Assembly (NCBI GenBank): GCA_000433875.1
Contig: HF993327.1
Location: forward strand, 1-8,799
Direction of reading: 5' to 3'
Source of the DNA: Firmicutes bacterium CAG:884
GTDB lineage: Bacteria > Bacillota_I > Bacilli_A > RF39 > UBA660
DNA length: 8,799 bases
In this document: positions 5,635 to 8,799 of the stretch, piece after piece
How the letters are laid out: the number at the start of each line of letters is the position of its first letter
How positions within the stretch are numbered: the first letter of the stretch is position 1
The notes under the pieces: generated by a model
The model's database searches: none
Told to the model about the DNA's origin: nothing
What the model saw: only the letters and a program-made list of their open reading frames with translations
Position numbers and translations under genes: made by a program

Positions 5635-7008
5635 ATGGATGTCAAAGATTTATATTTGAAAATCGAAGAATATTTAGGAAAAGAAGTAGTATTAGAAGGA
5701 TGGATAAAAAATCATCGTAAGCAAAAAGATTTTGGATTTATTGATTTTTCTGATGGAACATATTTTAAACATGTTCAATTAGTATATAGTAGTTCACTTG
5801 CGAACTTTGATGCAATAACTAAATTGCATATAGGTTCTGCTATTAAAGCAATTGGTACTATTGTTAAATCAGAAGGTAGTGGACAAGATTTTGAAATGAA
5901 AGTTGATAATATTGAATTACTTGGAGATTGTCCAGAAGATTATCCAATGCAACCAAAGAGACATACACGTGAGTTTTTAAGAGAACAAGCATATTTAAGA
6001 CCAAGAGTTAACTTATTTCAAGCTGTGTTTAGAGTAAGAAGTGTTGCTGCTTATGCAATTCATAAATATTTTCAAGAAAGAAATTATGTGTATTTTAATG
6101 CACCATTAATTACAGCTAGTGATTGTGAAGGGGCTGGCGAAATGTTCCAAGTAACTACACTTGATTTAAATAGAATTGCAAAAGATGGTAAAGTTGATTA
6201 TAGTAAAGATTTCTTTGGTAAAATGGCTTCTTTAACTGTATCTGGTCAATTACAAGCAGAAACATTTGCAACTGCTTATAAGAAAACATATACATTTGGT
6301 CCTACATTTAGAGCTGAAAACTCAAATACTAAAACACATGCAAGTGAATTTTGGATGATTGAACCAGAAATAGCTTTTTGTGATCTAAATGGTGATATGG
6401 AAATAATGGAAGAAATGCTTAAGTATGTTGTAAAGTATGTGTTAGACAATTGTAAAGATGAAATGGAGTTTTTTGATTCATTTGTAGAAAAGGGATTATT
6501 AAACAAATTAAATAAATTAGTTAATTCTAAATTTGCTCGTATAACCCATCATGATTTAATTGAAGTATTAAGAAATGCTGATGTTAAATGGGAATTTGAG
6601 CCAAAACAAGGTGAAGATATTGCTAAGGAACACGAAAAATATATAACTGAATATTTTGATGGTCCAGTATTTGTAACTGATTGGCCAAAAGATATAAAAG
6701 CATTTTATATGAAGCAAAATGATGATGGCAAGACTGTTGCTGCTGTTGATTTGGAAGTTCCAGGTGCTGGTGAATTAATGGGTGGCTCTCAAAGAGAAGA
6801 ATCTTATGAAAAACTTGTTCAAAGAATGGATGAACTTGGAATGGATAAAAATGGTTTGGGATGGTATTTGAATTTAAGAAAATATGGAACTTGTGTTCAT
6901 TCAGGATTTGGAATGGGATTTGAAAGGTTATTAATTTATTTAACTGGTGTTGATAATATAAGAGATGTAATAGCATATCCAAGAACACCAGGAAACTGTG
7001 AATTTTAA
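5635..7008 (+). CDS. asnS: Asparagine--tRNA ligase (AsnRS)
   Basis: A class IIb aminoacyl-tRNA synthetase that charges tRNA-Asn with asparagine using ATP in the cytoplasm. At 457 aa it is of normal bacterial length and appears complete. Residues about 17-95 are the OB-fold anticodon-binding domain (VVLEGWIKNHRKQKDFGFIDF). A linker leads to the catalytic core from about 118. Marks include TVSGQLQAE (201-209), motif 2 FGPTFRAENSNT (221-232) with ATP-binding R226, SEFWMIEPE (237-245), GELMGGSQRE (379-388), motif 3 GFGMGFERL (424-432), and the C terminus YPRTPGNCEF (448-457) that separates AsnRS from AspRS. The start is set by AGGAGG (5621-5626). It lies directly behind a T-box leader, so expression should rise when tRNA-Asn is uncharged. 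No terminator is visible after its stop, so some transcripts may continue into the lipoprotein gene. Confidence 0.98.
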   Translation: MDVKDLYLKIEEYLGKEVVLEGWIKNHRKQKDFGFIDFSDGTYFKHVQLVYSSSLANFDAITKLHIGSAIKAIGTIVKSEGSGQDFEMKVDNIELLGDCPEDYPMQPKRHTREFLREQAYLRPRVNLFQAVFRVRSVAAYAIHKYFQERNYVYFNAPLITASDCEGAGEMFQVTTLDLNRIAKDGKVDYSKDFFGKMASLTVSGQLQAETFATAYKKTYTFGPTFRAENSNTKTHASEFWMIEPEIAFCDLNGDMEIMEEMLKYVVKYVLDNCKDEMEFFDSFVEKGLLNKLNKLVNSKFARITHHDLIEVLRNADVKWEFEPKQGEDIAKEHEKYITEYFDGPVFVTDWPKDIKAFYMKQNDDGKTVAAVDLEVPGAGELMGGSQREESYEKLVQRMDELGMDKNGLGWYLNLRKYGTCVHSGFGMGFERLLIYLTGVDNIRDVIAYPRTPGNCEF

Positions 7009-7059
7009 AAAATGTATAAAAAAAATTAAAATGCTCATAATATTGCTAGGAGGAAAAGT

Positions 7060-7587
7060 ATGAAAAAATTACTAGTAATATTGAGTGTTTTTTTGTTAGT
7101 AGGATGTGAATTAAATAATACACCAACCAAAAAAATAGAACAGTTTTTATCTAATTATCAAATATTACATAAAGATGTAATTTCTGATTTAGATGGTATG
7201 ATAAATAAAACAAATTATACAAGCGAGCAAAAGGAAAAGTATAAAGAATTAATGAAAAAACAATATAAATCATTAATTTATGAAATAAAAGAAGAAACAA
7301 TTGATGGCAATAAAGCTTATGTAACTGTTCAAATAGAAGTAACTAATTATGGAAAAAGTTTGACAGAAACGGAAAGTTACTTAAATGATCATAGGGATGA
7401 GTTTACTGATAATGGAGTATATAATGAAAGTAAGTTTCTATCATATCAATTAGATGAATTAGCGAAAGAAAAAGAAAGAGTTAAGTATACATTAACATTT
7501 AGTTTGACAAAACAGAATGGTACTTGGGAAATTGATGATTTGACTGAGGCTATGGAAGAAAAGATAAATGGTGTATACATATATTAA
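7060..7587 (+). CDS. Small predicted lipoprotein, 175 aa, function unknown
   Basis: The N terminus is a type II signal peptide: MKK, a hydrophobic stretch LLVILSVFLLV and the lipobox LVGC with the lipidated Cys at 16. The mature protein would sit on the outer face of the membrane. It contains a helical part (about 25-75), then alternating strands: YEIKEETIDGNKAYVTVQIEV (near 78-98) and VKYTLTFSLTKQNGTWEIDDL (near 147-167). The pattern of a DGNKA-type turn, strands and a final W-x-I-D-x-L strand resembles NTF2-like/DUF4878-type lipoproteins of Bacillota, but I cannot assign a named family. The start follows AGGAGGA (7048-7054). The gene lies 51 nt after asnS with no terminator between them, and has its own terminator overlapping the stop. 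A weak -10-like CATAAT (7036-7041) could give it a separate promoter. Confidence 0.85.
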   Translation: MKKLLVILSVFLLVGCELNNTPTKKIEQFLSNYQILHKDVISDLDGMINKTNYTSEQKEKYKELMKKQYKSLIYEIKEETIDGNKAYVTVQIEVTNYGKSLTETESYLNDHRDEFTDNGVYNESKFLSYQLDELAKEKERVKYTLTFSLTKQNGTWEIDDLTEAMEEKINGVYIY

Positions 7588-7606
7588 GGCAATAAGCCTT
7601 TTTTTT
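7586..7606 (+). terminator. Terminator of the lipoprotein gene
   Basis: AAGGC (7586-7590) pairs with GCCTT (7596-7600) around an AATAA loop, and eight T follow (7599-7606). The stem is short but GC-rich for this genome, and begins in the stop codon. Confidence 0.75.
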
Positions 7607-7618
7607 CTCAAATAAAAA

Positions 7619-7627
7619 TGATACAAT
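7619..7627 (+). promoter_or_regulatory. Possible extended -10 promoter of the PAP2 gene
   Basis: TGA-TACAAT (7619-7627) fits an extended -10. The -35 position would fall in the T tract of the preceding terminator and has no match. The start would be near 7634, right at the binding site AGAGGTG (7633-7639), so the leader would be very short. Confidence 0.4.
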
Positions 7628-7644
7628 AAAGTAGAGGTGCGAGT

Positions 7645-8235
7645 ATGAAGAGAAGAATTGTATGTATAATATCTTTTATATTGTTTTTGGTAACGGTAAT
7701 ATTAATAACAAATGATAATAAATATTTTGATAATTATATAATTAATTTATTTAAATATAAGAGTGATATATTAACGAATATTATGAAAATAATAACTTTT
7801 TTAGGTAGTGCTTTATCAATAATTTTATTAACAGTTTTGTTAATAATTGTTGTAAAGGGTAAAAGAAATAAAATATTAATATTAATAAATGTAATAGTTA
7901 CTACATTATTAAATCAATTGTTAAAAAATGTGTTTCAAAGGGGAAGACCAATTGATTCGATTATTGAAGAATCTGGTTATAGCTTTCCGAGTGGACATTC
8001 GATGGTTAGTATGGCTTTTTATGGCTTTTTAATATATCTAGTATATAAAAGTAATATAAAGTATAAGGGTTTAATTGTTGGTTTACTTTCTGTTTTAATT
8101 GTTTTAATTGGTATAAGTAGAATCTATTTAGGGGTTCATTATCCAACAGATGTTATTGGTGGTTTTACTTTATCTTTATCTTATTTATTATTGTTTATAG
8201 ATATAACAAAGCCAAACTTTACATATGTAAATTAA
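7645..8235 (+). CDS. PAP2-family membrane phosphatase
   Basis: A 196-aa integral membrane phosphatase of the PAP2/type 2 phosphatidic acid phosphatase family. The three catalytic motifs are complete: KNVFQRGRP (94-102, KxxxxxxRP), FPSGHS (114-119) with proton-donor H118, and SRIYLGVHYPTD (158-169) with nucleophile H165, R159 and D169. Hydrophobic segments lie near 5-22, 48-70, 76-93, 120-134, 141-157 and 168-185, giving six spans with the active site on the outer side. Likely substrates are undecaprenyl pyrophosphate (BcrC-like carrier recycling) or a phospholipid such as phosphatidic acid or phosphatidylglycerol phosphate; motifs alone do not decide. The start follows AGAGGTG (7633-7639). 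The glycosyltransferase-like gene begins 51 nt downstream with no terminator, consistent with an envelope function and possible co-transcription. Confidence 0.92.
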   Translation: MKRRIVCIISFILFLVTVILITNDNKYFDNYIINLFKYKSDILTNIMKIITFLGSALSIILLTVLLIIVVKGKRNKILILINVIVTTLLNQLLKNVFQRGRPIDSIIEESGYSFPSGHSMVSMAFYGFLIYLVYKSNIKYKGLIVGLLSVLIVLIGISRIYLGVHYPTDVIGGFTLSLSYLLLFIDITKPNFTYVN

Positions 8236-8260
8236 ATATGTAGAATTTTGTCAAATAGTG

Positions 8261-8269
8261 TGATAGAAT
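8261..8269 (+). promoter_or_regulatory. Possible extended -10 promoter of the downstream membrane gene
   Basis: TGA-TAGAAT (8261-8269) is an extended -10 match at exactly the same distance (26 nt) from the ATG as the motif before the PAP2 gene. TTGTCA (8248-8253) is -35-like but only 10 bp away, so it is not the partner. The site is inferred from pattern only. Confidence 0.35.
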
Positions 8270-8286
8270 TAGTATAGGTGAGTGAA

Positions 8287-8799
8287 ATGAGAAACAAAAA
8301 AATAATAATCTATTGTTTTATAGTATCATTATTAGTTCTTTTACTGGCATCAAAATCATCACCGCTTTATCCGTTTAATGATTGGTGTGATGCTAATGCT
8401 TTCTTTACGATGGGAAAGGGTTTATTTAATGGTAAGATAATATTTAAGGATTTGTTTGAACAAAAGGGACCGTTTTTATATTTGATATATGGAATTGGCT
8501 ATTTAATATCTAATACATCGTTTTTAGGAGTTTTTGTTTTAGAGGTTATATCTAGTACAATATTTTTATATTTGACTCATAAAATAATTAATTTATATTT
8601 GGAAGAAAAATATAGTTATATAATATTACCTTTATTTGCATTTTTACTTTATACGGCTATATCATTTAGACATGGTTCAAGTTGCGAGGAGTTTTGTTTT
8701 CCAATGATGATGTATGGTTTGTATGAACTTATAAAGTATGCAAGATCTAATGAGATAAGTTATAAAAAAATATATATAGTTGGTATAATGGCTGGTTTG
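8287..8799 (+). CDS. GT-C-like membrane glycosyltransferase (ArnT/PMT-like), 5' part
   Basis: The first 171 codons of a gene that runs off the window end. ATG 8287 follows AGGTGAG (8276-8282). A first membrane helix (about 5-22) is followed by an extracellular loop YPFNDWCDANAFFTMGKG (28-45) and then FKDLFEQKGP (53-62). The acidic D32/D35 in the first loop and the later K-G-P element resemble the first outer loop of GT-C fold enzymes (GT39/GT83), where an acidic residue is catalytic. SCEEF (132-136) is another conserved element I associate with this Bacillota family. Further hydrophobic segments lie near 63-75, 79-99 and 111-126. Such enzymes transfer sugars from polyprenyl-phosphate donors to envelope acceptors outside the cell. 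The acceptor is unknown. The neighbouring PAP2 phosphatase fits a polyprenyl-phosphate theme. The family call is from motif likeness and the C-terminal part is not visible. Confidence 0.7.
   Translation, partial: MRNKKIIIYCFIVSLLVLLLASKSSPLYPFNDWCDANAFFTMGKGLFNGKIIFKDLFEQKGPFLYLIYGIGYLISNTSFLGVFVLEVISSTIFLYLTHKIINLYLEEKYSYIILPLFAFLLYTAISFRHGSSCEEFCFPMMMYGLYELIKYARSNEISYKKIYIVGIMAGL

Noticed and set aside
6276..6506. Minus-strand open frame of 76 codons inside asnS
   Set aside because: It lies wholly opposite the well-conserved AsnRS core, has no ribosome binding site, and its composition is that of an antisense shadow.
6623..6988. Minus-strand open frame of 121 codons inside asnS
   Set aside because: It is rich in His, Gln, Leu and Phe, as expected from the complement of this coding sequence; it overlaps the AsnRS C-terminal domain and has no start signals.
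1..8799. CRISPR array, insertion sequence, prophage or defence island
   Set aside because: No regularly spaced repeats, transposase, integrase or phage genes were seen, and base composition is even across the window.

Overview
The window looks like a chromosomal segment from a very AT-rich Bacillota (Firmicutes) bacterium, most likely an uncultured lineage of Bacilli of the RF39/Erysipelotrichales kind. The grounds are strong A/T bias at third codon positions, strong AGGAGG-type ribosome binding sites, an encoded tRNA CCA end, a T-box leader, a YtrA-type GntR/ABC operon and a DUF3603-like protein. The genetic code appears standard: Trp is TGG and TGA is used as a stop. The lineage is inferred; no marker here fixes it.

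Left part (1-1714): the last 26 nt of a tRNA, probably tRNA-Leu, then a terminator whose hairpin overlaps the promoter of an unrecognised all-helical 258-aa protein. Facing it on the minus strand is a class I SAM-dependent methyltransferase whose reading frame is broken by one nucleotide at an A9 tract. Removing one A restores a 258-aa protein with an intact SAM-binding motif.

Middle (1715-5341): a three-gene operon (YtrA-family repressor, ABC ATPase, ABC-2-type membrane subunit) has a good promoter and a set of TGTAT/ATACA repeats around it that look like an autoregulatory operator. It ends in a terminator lying across the 3' end of a convergent UvsE-like UV-damage endonuclease gene. That protein keeps most of the UVDE core but seems to lack one metal-ligand His and the usual HPxQ element. 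A DUF3603-like gene, divergent from uvsE, follows and ends in a clean terminator.

Right part (5342-8799): a complete T-box leader (promoter, stem I with an AAC specifier, antiterminator/terminator) controls asnS, encoding asparaginyl-tRNA synthetase. Then come a small lipoprotein with no terminator separating it from asnS, a PAP2 phosphatase with all three catalytic motifs, and the start of a GT-C-type membrane glycosyltransferase-like protein cut by the window end. The last two suggest cell-envelope polyprenyl-phosphate and glycan chemistry.

I do not see a phage, transposon, CRISPR array or defence island. The content is mostly housekeeping and stress or envelope functions. The points most worth a second look are the A9 frameshift in the methyltransferase, the divergent UvsE active site, the T-box acceptor-pairing base, and the operator-like repeats.
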